In this document: one piece after another, positions 1 to 11,666 of the stretch
Numbering within the stretch: the stretch's first letter is position 1
How the letters are laid out: every line of letters starts with the position of its first letter
Assembly (NCBI GenBank): GCA_001179805.1
Contig: CWGI01000001.1
Coordinates: 124,001-188,000, forward strand
Source of the DNA: Candidatus Hepatoplasma crinochetorum
GTDB lineage: Bacteria > Bacillota_I > Bacilli_A > Mycoplasmatales > Hepatoplasmataceae
Direction: 5' to 3'
DNA: 64,000 nucleotides
Program-made: the position numbers and the translations under genes
Notes under the pieces: generated by a model
Told to the model about the DNA's origin: nothing
Database searches by the model: none
The model's input: only the letters and a program-made list of their open reading frames with translations

Positions 1-1149
1 TGATAATGTAATTTCATTATATTCAACTATTCCATTTTTAATCATTTTTAAACGCTTAATTGGTGAGCCGAATCCTAAAATTGCAGATTGGGGCGGATTT
101 AAAATTGGTGTAAATCCACTAACACCAGAAAGACCTAAATTACTAATTGTAAATGTTCCTCCTCTTTGATCTTTGGGGGATAATTTACCTTCTTTTGTTT
201 TTATAATCAGTTCTTTTGTTTTCGCTGTAAGTTCTGCAATTGATATCTCTGAAGCATTTTTTACAACAGGAACAAATAATCCTTTTGGTGCATCAACAGC
301 AACAGAAATATGAGCAATATTATAAGCATCATAATAATCTGGACCAATTAAAGAATTTATATGAGGAAAATCAACAAGAGTTCTTGCAAGAACATAAACA
401 ACAATATCATTAATTGAAGAATCAGCAACATTTTCTTTATTTTCAACTTTATTTTTGATAATAGAACGTACTTTTAAAAGATTTGTTGCATCAAAAGGTG
501 CCATTAATGTTAATTGTGCTCCATGTTGCAATGAGTTTTCCATCGATGTTGCAATAGCTTTTCTTACTGGTGTAAATTCAGTATGAACAAACTCTGGTTT
601 TATACCTTCTTTTTCATCCTCGCTATAATAAGTTTTTAAAACATCTTCCTCCATAGCTCGATTCTCAACACCAGAAACATTTTTTATATTTTTAATATCA
701 ACATCTAGTGATTTCGCAATCATTTTTGCACGTGGAGTTACAAAAATTTTATCCCCTTTTATCTGTTCTTTTAAAACTGTATTTTCTATTTTTGAATTAT
801 CTTCATTTGAAGAATTTATTTTAGTTTGATCAATCTTTTTTGAATCATTTTTATCAGAAGATTTTATATCTTCTTTTTGCAATTTTTTTTCTCATTCAGA
901 AATATCATCACCTTTTTTACCGATAATAAGAATCGGTTCTAAAACTTTAACTTCATCTCCCGCTTCATAAAATATCTTTAAAACTTCGCCACTATCTTCT
1001 GATTTAAATTCAGTAGTAGATTTATCTGTTTCATATTCAAATAAGATATCTCCAATTTTTACAATATCTCCAATTTTTACCTTTATATCACCAAGAATTA
1101 TTGATTCTACAGTATTTCCCATTTTTGGTGCTTTTATTGCTTTTGCCAT
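1..1149 (-). CDS. pdhC: Dihydrolipoamide acetyltransferase, E2 of pyruvate dehydrogenase (3' end outside window)
   Basis: Transfers the acetyl group from lipoamide to CoA in the pyruvate dehydrogenase complex. The N-terminal lipoyl domain (residues 1-85) has the lipoyl lysine in ETDKSTTE (K43). A linker rich in Asn, Lys and Asp follows, then a peripheral-subunit-binding segment (TPRAKMIAKSLDVDIKNI) and the catalytic core with the E2 signature TPILNPPQSAILGFG. The HxxxDG active-site motif should lie just beyond position 1, so the gene is cut off by the window and not broken. The ATG at 1149 starts directly on the lipoyl domain. It follows pta by 23 bp and is probably cotranscribed with ackA and pta. 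Confidence 0.95.
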
Positions 1150-1172
1150 ATTAAATTATTTAATTTGCTCCC

Positions 1173-2120
<948 letters not shown>

Positions 2121-2131
2121 ATTTTCTCCTT

Positions 2132-3316
2132 TTATTTATCTTTTGCTAATAAATGTTGTGCAATTTTTGCCATTTGTAATTCCTCATTTGTTTTAATGAT
2201 ATAAATAGGAATTTCTGAATCTTTTTTTGAAATTAAAGCAATTTCTAAATTACGATTAAATTCATCGATTAAATTAATCTTTCTAAGATTAAAATTTTTA
2301 AAAACTTTTCTAATGAGATCGTGATCATTTTCTCCTATTCCCCCTGTAAAACAAATTGCATCAATTTTTTTTACCTCATTTAAATAAATTGCAAGATAAT
2401 CATTGATTCGTTTGGTAAATATTTCTCTTGCTAAAATAGCTCTTTTATCGCCCTTTTTTTCACCTAAAATAACATCTCGCATATCGGGTGATTTTCCATA
2501 TACTCCCAAAAGTCCTGATTTTTTAATAAATATATTCTCTACCTCAATTGCACTTAATTTTTTTTGATTAATTAAATAAAAAGCGATTGAAGGGTCAAGA
2601 TCTCCACTTCTTGTTCCCATCATTAAACCTCCAAGAGGAGTAAGACCCATCGATGTATCATAAGATTTTGAATCTTTTATTAAGCAAGCACTAGCTCCAT
2701 TTCCAAGATGAAAATTTATAAAAGTAACTTCTTCTTTTTGCAAGATTTTTTTTACTTGCTCTGTAATATATTGATGACTTGTTCCATGGGCCCCATATCT
2801 TCTAATTTTATATTCTTTGTAAAATTGATGAGGGATTGGAAAAATAAAATTTTTTTCAGGAATAGTTGAATGAAAAGTCGTATCAAAAACAGCAACATGT
2901 TTAATTTCTTGATGTGTTTTAAAAAATTTTTTTAATGCAATTACATTATAAGGTTGATGCAAAGGAGCAAGTGGAGTTAACGATTCAATTTTTTCGATTA
3001 TCTTAAAATCTTTAACAATAATATTTTGTGGAAAGAGTTCTGCTCCCATTACAATTCGATGAACCATTAAGTAAAGATCATTAAAATCACAAATTTTATT
3101 ATCTTCAATAAACTCTTGTAATTTAATTCCTAAATCTTTATGTAAAAAAAAATCTTTTTTAGAAATTTTTTTACCTTTTGAATCTTGATACTCAAATGAT
3201 GTATTTTCTATTCCAATTCTATCTATAAGTCCTTTTCCAAGTAATTCAAGATCGCTTGTAAATAATTGAAATTTACAAGACGAACTGCCTACATTTAAAA
3301 TTAGTATTTTCTTCAT
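2132..3316 (-). CDS. ackA: Acetate kinase
   Basis: Makes ATP and acetate from acetyl phosphate, the substrate-level phosphorylation step downstream of Pta. Its 394 residues are normal for the family. Visible motifs are the N-terminal phosphate loop LNVGSSSCKFQLF, the VFDTTFHSTIP segment, YGAHGTSH, the FHLGNGAS loop, GLTPLGGLMMGTRSGDLDP and the C-terminal FTGGIGEN. The usual HRVVHGGE is here HRIVMGAE, a divergent substrate-side motif. First gene of the ackA-pta-pdhC group, reading away from thiN; the promoter is in the shared 86-bp intergenic region. Confidence 0.96.
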   Translation of the reverse strand: MKKILILNVGSSSCKFQLFTSDLELLGKGLIDRIGIENTSFEYQDSKGKKISKKDFFLHKDLGIKLQEFIEDNKICDFNDLYLMVHRIVMGAELFPQNIIVKDFKIIEKIESLTPLAPLHQPYNVIALKKFFKTHQEIKHVAVFDTTFHSTIPEKNFIFPIPHQFYKEYKIRRYGAHGTSHQYITEQVKKILQKEEVTFINFHLGNGASACLIKDSKSYDTSMGLTPLGGLMMGTRSGDLDPSIAFYLINQKKLSAIEVENIFIKKSGLLGVYGKSPDMRDVILGEKKGDKRAILAREIFTKRINDYLAIYLNEVKKIDAICFTGGIGENDHDLIRKVFKNFNLRKINLIDEFNRNLEIALISKKDSEIPIYIIKTNEELQMAKIAQHLLAKDK

Positions 3317-3365
3317 TTATTTCTTCCTAACTTTTTAATTACACTTAACACTTTAATGTAATTAA

Positions 3366-3373
3366 ATTATAAT
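3366..3373. promoter_or_regulatory. Overlapping divergent -10 boxes between ackA and thiN
   Basis: The 8-mer ATTATAAT contains TATAAT on both strands: plus at 3368-3373, about 30 bp before the thiN ATG, and minus at 3366-3371, about 50 bp before the ackA ATG. No good -35 is visible on either side, which is common in mollicutes. Assignment is by position and match only. Confidence 0.5.
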
Positions 3374-3402
3374 TTAATTACAAAAATTCTTAAAAATTTA
3401 AA

Positions 3403-4014
3403 ATGAAAAAATGTTTAATTACGACAAAAAAAATAAATAAAATAAAATATGATAATTATGAAACCTTTATTGGTGTAGAATATGGAGCTAAATTTCTTTA
3501 TAAGAAAAGAGAATTAAAAAATAGATATTATATTTCTGATTTTGATAGTTTTAAAAAATTTTTCAAAAAAAAAGAACAAATAAATAATATCGTAATTCTT
3601 CCAAAAGAACGTGATTTTGTTGATACTGAAGAAGCAATTAAATATGCAATTAAATTAGGATATAAAAATCAACAAATTGAAGTTTTTGTAGATGAAGATT
3701 TAGGAAGAAAAGATCATTTATTTAATATTTTTAATTTAGCAAGAAAATATCAAATTATTATTTTTGGAAATAAATTTAAAATAACTCCAATTTCAAAAGA
3801 ACAAAAAATTAAAATTTATAAAAATAATTATAAATATATTTCCTTATTTATATTTGAAAAAACAATCATAAAAACAAAAAGTTTAAAATATGATTTAAAT
3901 AAAAAAGAATTCAACTTAAATCAAGCAACAAATTTAATTTCAAATGAAATTTTAAAAGATTCTTGCTATGTTGAATTCTCAAATAAAGGATTAATAATTC
4001 AAGCTAATGATTAA
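3403..4014 (+). CDS. thiN: Thiamine pyrophosphokinase
   Basis: Would transfer pyrophosphate from ATP to thiamine, giving ThDP, the cofactor of pyruvate dehydrogenase E1. The 203 residues follow the TPK catalytic pattern: an acidic substrate motif ISDFDSFKKFF (~44-54), then VILPKERDFVDTEEAIKYA (~64-82, equivalent to the conserved KDxTDxExA), and DLGRKDHLFNIFNLA (~100-114, equivalent to GGRxDHxLxNL). The remaining C-terminal half would be the thiamine-binding domain. There is no thiamine biosynthesis gene in the window, consistent with salvage of imported thiamine. Its stop overlaps the nox stop by 4 bp (convergent). No Shine-Dalgarno is seen. Confidence 0.82.
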   Translation: MKKCLITTKKINKIKYDNYETFIGVEYGAKFLYKKRELKNRYYISDFDSFKKFFKKKEQINNIVILPKERDFVDTEEAIKYAIKLGYKNQQIEVFVDEDLGRKDHLFNIFNLARKYQIIIFGNKFKITPISKEQKIKIYKNNYKYISLFIFEKTIIKTKSLKYDLNKKEFNLNQATNLISNEILKDSCYVEFSNKGLIIQAND

Positions 4015-5375
4015 TTTTGTCTTTTAGCTTTAAATCCAGCATCATTTATGTAATTAAATGGTTGATTAAAACGTGGTAAGAAGAAGAAATCTAAATATTT
4101 AAGTTCATCAATCGTTGTTTTTTTACTGATTGCTAATGAAAACATATGAATTCCCATTGAAATATCATATGTTGAAGACATTTGCGCACCAAGAATTCTG
4201 CGTGTTTTTTGATCATAAACTACTTTTAATCTTACTTTATGAGGTTCATTCATAAATGCTGGTTTTTGTTCACTTTCAACGTAACTTTCGCCAATTTCAA
4301 ATCCCAATCTTTTAGCAGCTTCAGTATTTAAACCTGTTGAAACCATATTTAAACCATAAATTGAAATTGCATTTGAACCTTGTGCTCCTTCAATTTTTTC
4401 ATCTTTTCCTAAAATATTATAAGCAGCTGATTTTCCTGTACGTACTGCATTTGAGGCTAATGCAATATAATCAACTTCATTAGTTACACTATTATAAATA
4501 GTCGCACAATCTCCAATTGCATAAACATCTTTGATATTTGTTTCTTGATGTTTATTAGTAATAATTGCACCATTTTTTAAAAATTTTAATTCACTATCTC
4601 TAAATAAATCTGTATTAGGTAATGCTCCAATTGCAAAAATTACAAAATCAGTCACAATATCTTTTTTATTTGTTTTAATTGTTGTAACTTTATTATTTTT
4701 ACCTTCTAAATCTTGAACTAAAACATCGAGTTCAATTTTGATTCCCTCTTTTTCCATTCTTTTAGTCATAAGATCTGTAAATTCTTTGTCATAATATCTC
4801 TGTAAAATTCTTTGCATAGCATCAATCATAATTGTATCTTTTCCATACATTCTAACCGCTTCAGCAAGTTCAACACCGATATATCCAGCTCCAATTATTG
4901 CAACTTTTTTAACATCTTTTCTTTGTAAATAATCAATAATCCATTTTGCATTATCATAAGTTTTGACAGTAATAACATTTGTTCAATCTTCAAATTTTGA
5001 TGTTTTAAATTTTGGTACAAATGGTTTTGATCCAATCGATATAACTAATTTATCATAATATACTTCTAACTTTTTTCCATCTTTTAAATCTTTAAAATAA
5101 ACTTTTTTGTTTTTAAAATCTACATTTGTAACTTCATGTTTTAAGTAAATTTTAGCTCCCTTTTCTTCTAATTTTGCTTTTGAAGAATAAAATAATCCTT
5201 CTGGATCTTTTACAACATCACTTATTCAAAGAGCAATTCCACAACCTAAAAATGAACAGTTATCATTTTTTTCAATCGCAATAACTTCAAAATCTTCACT
5301 ATTATTATCCAAAAGTGTGCTAATTGCCACTGTTCCGGCGTGATTAACCCCTAAAAAAACTACTTTCTTTTTCAT
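4011..5375 (-). CDS. nox: NADH oxidase (FAD/NAD-dependent, CoA-disulfide reductase family)
   Basis: Flavoprotein that re-oxidises NADH with oxygen. The 454 residues are the usual size. The N-terminus MKKKVVFLGVNHAGTVAIS is the FAD-binding Rossmann motif and the redox cysteine sits in SFLGCGIALW (C45). A second dinucleotide motif VAIIGAGYIGVELAEA binds NAD, followed by ATG-like YAIGDCATI and a C-terminal dimerisation domain. Several Trp are TGA. Water-forming rather than peroxide-forming is likely from the single conserved Cys, but this is inference. Convergent with thiN, 3' ends overlapping by 4 bp. Confidence 0.92.
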
Positions 5376-5410
5376 TTTTTCCCCTTCTAATTTTTAATAT
5401 TTATATAATA

Positions 5411-5446
5411 TTCATATATAAAGTATTATATTATTTTATATATGAA
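5411..5446. repeat. Perfect 12-bp inverted repeat between nox and the GmrSD-like gene
   Basis: Arms TTCATATATAAA (5411-5422) and TTTATATATGAA (5435-5446) are exact reverse complements around a 12-nt loop. It lies downstream of the GmrSD-like stop and upstream of the nox start, both on the minus strand. No T-run follows the stem, so an operator or a weak hairpin is as likely as a terminator. Confidence 0.5.
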
Positions 5447-5472
5447 ATTCTCAAATTTTTAATTTATTAGAT

Positions 5473-7350
5473 CTAATTTCATATTTGTATTGCTTTTTCC
5501 ATTAAATCTTTTGTTCGATCATTTATTTTATTAAAATTTCAATTATTATAATCAGCAATTTTACGATTTATTTCCAATATACTTTCTTTATATTTTTCTT
5601 TCTTTTCTAAAAATGATTTATTACTTATATTGCTATTATCAGCTGTAATTGTAAGATTACCTAATTTATGTAAATGTTTTTCATATTCTTCTTCATTTAT
5701 TTCCCCGAAATTTAAATCTTTTTTTCATTTGGAGTCTAATGTTTGTGGCATTATATGTTCAATTGTTAATTTATTTTTGCTATCTAAATTATTTATTCCC
5801 TCATAAGTATTTTTATTTCCTCTTTCGTTTAATTCCATTCTTCAAAAAAAGCCTCTTAAAACATCATTGCCTTTTTGATTATAAACATCGCTTTTATTTA
5901 ATCCTTCTTTAAATTCATAATCTTTAGGAATAAAATTTTTCTTACTAAATTCATAATAAAGATCACTATAATTTGAAACTCTAATTTTATTAATTGTTCT
6001 TGTTAAAAGTCTTGTTCCTTTTCCCACAAATTGTCTTCTAATAATCATTTTCTCTAGTAAAAAAATAGAATTAGTAAAATCATTACTTGCTCATTCTATT
6101 TTTGAATAACTATTACTTAATTTTATTTCTTCCTTATTATCTAATAGTTGAATTATTATTGGAAAAAATTGTGATCCTGTATATAAATCATTAAAAATCA
6201 TAAAAGAAATTTCATAATCTCTAGGAAAATTTTCAAAAGGAGAAAATTTATATTCTTTTAACATATTTTTAATCAATAAAAATTTATTTAAATCATCGAT
6301 TGAATTAGAAATATCATCTACTGTTTCAAAATCATTAAATTCTGTTTCAATTAATAATTTAAATTTTAAATATAAATCTTGAACATCTTTTTCTTTTGGG
6401 AGAGATATTTCTTTAAAATTAGAATACTTTTTATCACATTTTATAGATTTATAAATAATATATTCTTTGAATAATTTTTTAAATTCAAGAACATTTTTTT
6501 TCTTATCTTTATTTCATTTAGAAATTTTTTCAAATAAAAGTTCCTCAAAAAAATATTTTATCTCATCTTCGATTTTTTTAATTTTTTCTTTATTGGAATT
6601 TTTTTCTTTTTTTATTTCATGTAATTTCATAAAATAAATATTTTTAATTAAATCTATTGCATTTAAGGGAGTTCCTTTGGAATTTAACGTTTCAAATATT
6701 TTTAATTCATTATCACTTTTTTGTAGATTAATTTTAATCATTCAAATATTTTCAAAAATTTCAATAATTTTATCAATATTTTCTTCTTCTAAAAATTCAC
6801 TAATTAATTTGCGAAAATAAAAATAATTATTAAAAAAAATATTAGTATTGTTTTTTCTTTTGATTTTTCCTAATTCTTTTTTATTGTTATCAAAAATATT
6901 TATATAATCACTAGTTTCAATCAATTTTTCAAATTTTTCTCTATTATCTTTTTCACTTATTTTTAATCTAATATTTGGTTCATTTGAATCTTGCATATAT
7001 ATTAATTTATTTAATTTATTTTTTACTTTATCTATATATAAATAAGAGTAATTATCAACTTTACTTTCTATTTCATCAATTAAAGCTTTGAATAATAAAA
7101 TAAACGTTGTTATTCGTTGTTGTCCATCTACTATTCATGTTTTCTTATTTTGATCATTATTAATTAAAATATTTCCTAAATATAAAGTATTTTCTAAATT
7201 ATCTTCATCTGTTAAATCTTTAATATCTTCAAAAAGTGATTTAATATTATCTTCTTTTCAAACATATTTTCTTTGATAAACAGGAACATTATATATTGAT
7301 CCATCACTAAAAAAATCTAATAATTTTATTCTTTGTACTACATCATTCAT
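5473..7350 (-). CDS. GmrSD-like protein (DUF262 plus DUF1524 HNH domain)
   Basis: A 625-residue protein with the two-domain layout of GmrSD-type IV restriction enzymes, which use an NTPase domain and an HNH nuclease to attack modified DNA. The N-terminal DUF262 signature is visible as VPVYQRKYVW (~22-31) and WIVDGQQRITT (~72-82). The C-terminal DUF1524 domain has LTIEHIMPQTL, HKLGNLTIT and NSNISNKSFLEKK, the usual HNH-fold pattern. The frame is uninterrupted from 7350 to TAG 5473 when TGA is Trp. It starts 22 bp after the lepA stop on the same strand, so it may be cotranscribed with a housekeeping gene. Substrate is unknown; a phage-defence role is from the family only. Confidence 0.85.
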
Positions 7351-7371
7351 TTCTATTTTTCCCTATTTAAT

Positions 7372-9171
7372 TTACTTTGTTTTTAAAACATCAATAAAAG
7401 CATTTTGTGGAAGATTTACTGAACCGATTTGTTTCATTTTTTTCTTTCCTTTTTTTTGCTTTTCAAGTAATTTTTTCTTTCTTGAAACATCTCCTCCGTA
7501 GAGATATCCCGTAACATCTTTTCGATATGCTTTGATTGTTTCACGAGCGATTATTTTACCACCGATCGCTGCTTGAATTGCGATTTCAAAATTTTGCTTT
7601 GGAATAATATCTTTTAATTTTTCCACCATCGCTTTTCCGATTCGATAAGCACTATCACGATGAATAATTCTTGAAAAAGCATCTATCTGTTCTTTTGCAA
7701 CTAAAAAATCTAATTTTACAAGATCGCCTTTTTGATATCCAATCTGTTCATAATCAAAAGAAGCATAACCCTTGGAAATTGATTTAATAGCATTAAAAAA
7801 ATCAAAAACAATTTCAGCAAGAGGAATATGATAAATTAAAGCATTCATTTTTTCACTATAAATCTCTAAATTTTGATAAATTCCCCTTCTTGTATGAACA
7901 TATTCCATTAATTTACCCATATATTTTTCAGGAGAATAAATTATTATTTTTACATAAGGTTCTTCAATTGATGAAATATAAGAACGATCAGGAAAATCGA
8001 CTGGATTTTGAATATATTTTGTTTTTCGATCCGTTAATATTAATTTATAAATTACGGAAGGAATCGTTGCGATTACAGCGACATTAAATTCACGTTCGAT
8101 TCGTTCTTGAATAATTTCAAGATGAAGTAAACCTAAAAAACCAACTCTAAAACCAAATCCTAAAGCTTTAGAATTTTCTTTTTCATATGTAAGTGATGAA
8201 TCAGATAAAGAAATTTTATCAAGTGCTTCTTCTAATATTTGATATTTTTCTGTCTGTAAAGGATAAAAACCAGAAAAAACCATCGGTTTAGAGGGTCGAT
8301 AACCAGGAAGAGCTTCAATATTATTAGGATTATTTTTTATTGTAAGAGTATCCCCAATTGCAATTTTTTTAATATCCTTAATATTTGTAATAATTCAGCC
8401 AACTTCTCCAGCCGTTAATTTATCTTTAATTTGTTCTTTTGGAGTATTAATTCCTAATGAAACAACATCAATATCTTTTTTACTTTGAATAAATGATAAT
8501 TTTTGATTCTTATAAATTTGTCCTTCAAAAACTTTTAAAAATAAAATTATTCCTTGATAAACATCAAAATAGGCGTCAAAAACCAATGCTTTCAACTGTA
8601 AATCATCATTTGCATTTTGCGGAAAAGGAATTTCTTCAATTATTTTTAGAATTACCTTTTCAACATTTTGTCCTGTTTTTGCAGATATTAATAATGCATC
8701 ACTTGCATCAATTCCTAAAATTTCTTTAATTTCTTTTTTTGTTTTTAAAATATCTGCATTTTCCATATCAATTTTATTGATAACTGGAATTATTTTTAAA
8801 TTATTTTCAATTGCAAGATAAAGATTAGCAATTGTCTGTGGTTGGACTCCTTGTGTTGCATCAACCAAAAGAATCGCTCCTTCGGAAGCAGCTAGCGAAC
8901 GAGAGACTTCATATGTAAAATCAACATGTCCAGGAGTATCAATTAAATTAAGTTGATAATCTTCATCTTTATATTTATAAGGAATTTGAACAGCGTTTAA
9001 TTTTATCGTTATTCCCCGTTCCTTCTCAAGATCCATTGTATCAAGCATTTGATTATGGATTTCTCGTTCGGAAACAGCATGAGTTAATTCTAAAATTCGA
9101 TCTGCTAATGTTGATTTACCATGATCAATATGAGCTATAATTGCAAAATTACGGATATTTTCTTTTTTCAT
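7372..9171 (-). CDS. lepA: Elongation factor 4
   Basis: Ribosome-associated GTPase that back-translocates or remobilises stalled ribosomes. The 599 residues fit the family. G1 [10 protein letters not shown]2/G3 [11 protein letters not shown] and DTPGHVDF, and G4 NKIDM are all visible near the N-terminus. The C-terminal half holds [24 protein letters not shown] and the LepA-specific tail [21 protein letters not shown]. The frame crosses a TGA Trp (GWIITNIKD) near 8395. Followed on the same strand by the GmrSD-like gene. Confidence 0.97.
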
Positions 9172-9223
9172 ATAATAAAATATAATAAATACTTAATTTA
9201 TTATAAATTATTAATCATAAAGA

Positions 9224-10018
9224 TTAGTTATAATCTCTTAATTTTTTTTCAATTATCTGATCGCAATAATTTTTATATAAATCAAAATTTTTTTCAAAAT
9301 ATGAATCTAAATTTTTTCAATTAAATCAAATTGTTGGAAAAGGACTAACACCCATTTTTAAATTTTTTTCAATTGTTTTAAATTGACGACTATATTCATT
9401 TTTTAAAATATCCTCAATTGTTAAGATTTTTTCATCATAGATTTTAAAGTTTTTTAATTGTCCTTTTTTCAAACTTTTTTTAACTTTTTCAATCATCTTT
9501 GGATCTGAAAATAACTCATTTACAGATAATTTTTTATCTTTTACTTTATCTGGATTCAATTTAAGATATTGATCAAATAAAATTTTATTATATTGATACT
9601 TCGCCTCTGTTAGTGAGCGGATATATTTAAATTGCTTAGCATGAGGACCATTAAATCCCCTTCATTCACTATTATATTTTTCAATATATCTAATTTCAAT
9701 CGCTTCTACTTCTTCAATTCTTTCAAATTCTTTTTCTTCCAAAACTTCCATTTTTAAATTTGCAACTTTTTTATTATTATCAATCATAAAGATTGCAATT
9801 TTATAATAAGAAGCACCTTTTGCTGGAACTGTGTATGATTGTAGTGATCTTAGCAATAAATTATCTTTATTTCTAAGCATCTTTCTAATCATCATTTTAT
9901 GGACACTAAAACGATTGCTAATATTTTTTGATGCACCAATATAACTTCATTCTACTCCATTTTTATCTTCTAAATATAATCTATATATTCCTGATATTTT
10001 TTTAATATTACTATTCAT
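9224..10018 (-). CDS. GIY-YIG domain protein, probable nuclease
   Basis: 264 residues with an N-terminal GIY-YIG nuclease fold: GIY at 10-12, YIG at 26-28, and the catalytic-type arginine and histidine in NRFSVHK (R36, H40). The rest (residues ~100-264) is Lys/Glu-rich, contains WRGFNGPHAKQF, and matches nothing I recognise. It could be a homing-type or restriction-type nuclease or a repair enzyme. Single gene between lepA and the pst operon, with a strong palindrome (10064-10087) 46 bp upstream. The ATG at 10018 is the first Met in a frame open across several TGA Trp codons. Confidence 0.7.
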
Positions 10019-10063
10019 TTACTTTCATTAATCCCAAATTTTATTACTAATTCCCCTGATCTT

Positions 10064-10087
10064 ATTATCTTATCGTGATAAGATAAT
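10064..10087. repeat. Perfect 11-bp palindrome upstream of the GIY-YIG gene
   Basis: ATTATCTTATC (10064-10074) and GATAAGATAAT (10077-10087) flank a 2-nt centre. The tight centre and missing T-run argue against an intrinsic terminator; the position, 46 bp before the GIY-YIG start, suits an operator. The half-site ATAAGATAA recurs at 34565-34593. Confidence 0.55.
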
Positions 10088-10142
10088 CTCTCCACTAATA
10101 ATTTTATAACTAAAAATAATAAAAATAAAATATTTTAAAATA

Positions 10143-11663
10143 TTAACCAAATTTTCCTTGTAAATAATTTTTTGTTTCTTTTTCCTTAGGATCATTAAAT
10201 AATTGATCGGTTTTGCGAAATTCAATTAATTTTCCTTGATAAAAAAAAGCGACATAATCCGAAACTCGTTGCGCTTGCTGCATTGAGTGTGTAACGATGA
10301 TGATGGTATAACTTTTTTTTAATTCAAGAATTAATTTTTCAATCGCTGCACTTGATTTTGGATCTAAAGCCGAAGTAGGTTCATCCATTAATAAAACTTC
10401 TGGCTGTTGAACAATCGCTCTTGCAATACATAACCTTTGCTGTTGCCCACCTGAAAGAGAAGTCGCGATTGCTTTTAAATTAGATTTTACTTCATCTCAT
10501 AAATTAGCTTGTTTTAATGCTTTTTTAATTAATCTTTCGATCAAAATTTTATTTTTAATTCCGGAAACTTTCAAGGAAAAAGAGACATTTTTACGAATCG
10601 ACATCGGAAAAGGATTTGGCTGTTGAAAAATCATTCCAATTTTTGTTCTAAGATCGGTAAGTTCAATTTTTTTATATGGATTATGAATTGATTTTAATTT
10701 ATAAATATCATATTCATCATCAAAAATGATTTTTCCTCTTACTCTAAATTTAGGAATACTATCATTTATCCGATTAAGAGTTCGTAAAAAAGTTGATTTT
10801 CCACAACCGGATGGTCCAATTATTGCGATTATTTTATTTTTAGGAATATTGATATTGATATCATAAAGAGCGTGCTTTTGATCATATCAAACATTTAAAT
10901 TCTTAACAATAAAAGAATATTTATCATCGATTTTTGCATTTTTATGCCGATTTAAAGATTCATCAATTTTCTTGTTTAATTTTTGATAAAACTTATTTTC
11001 ATTTTTTAAATCATCACGTAACTTTTTATAAATTTCAATCTTTTGCTCAATTTTTAGAATATTTTTATTATTTTGATCTTTTAATTTTGAACTCTTCAAT
11101 AAATCATTTTTATAAAGCTTTGCTTTTTTTAATTCTTGTTTTAAATTATATTTTTTAATTTCTTGATGTTGTTTAATATTACTTAAATCATTTTTAAGAT
11201 TTGAAATAATTTTTTGCTGTTTCTTGATTGATTCTTGATAATTTTTAGCAAGTTCTTTTAAATTATTAAAAGCATTAATTTTTTGTCTTAATTTATAAAT
11301 TTCTTCATTTAAAAATAAAATTCTTTGTTCATTTTTAATAATTAAATTTTCATTATTACCAAAGATTTTGAATAACTCTTTTTGTTTTTTATTTAAATTA
11401 AAAAAATTTACCTGATATTTTGTCTTTAAATCTTTTAATTTTGCAATTTCTTTTTCAATTTTTAAAATTTCTTGATCATTTAAAGGATCATGTTTAAGAA
11501 TATGATTTAAGTTTGTTTTTAAATCTTTAAGATTTTGATTTAAATCATGCAATTCAAGAATAATTTTTTCATAATTGATTTCTTTTTTTAAAAGATCGAT
11601 CTGTGAAACTTTATCTTCGATTGATTTTGTAAAATTTTGATAATAGATATTCTTATCTTTCAT
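10143..11663 (-). CDS. pstB: Phosphate ABC transporter ATPase PstB with N-terminal coiled-coil extension
   Basis: Energises phosphate import. The last ~250 of 506 residues are a normal PstB: Walker [10 protein letters not shown] (~283-291), Q-loop [16 protein letters not shown], signature SLSGGQQQR, Walker [13 protein letters not shown] and H-loop IVTHSMQQ. The first ~250 residues are a Lys/Glu/Asn/Leu-rich heptad-like region, predicted coiled coil, with no internal start near the ABC domain, so it is part of the same protein. Last gene of the nrnA-pstS-pstCA-pstB operon, starting 3 bp after the pstCA stop. Confidence 0.93.
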
Positions 11664-11666
11664 TAT

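Noticed and set aside
10064..10087. Terminator for the pst operon
   Set aside because: The stem would have a 2-nt centre and no T-run on the minus strand; an operator is more likely.
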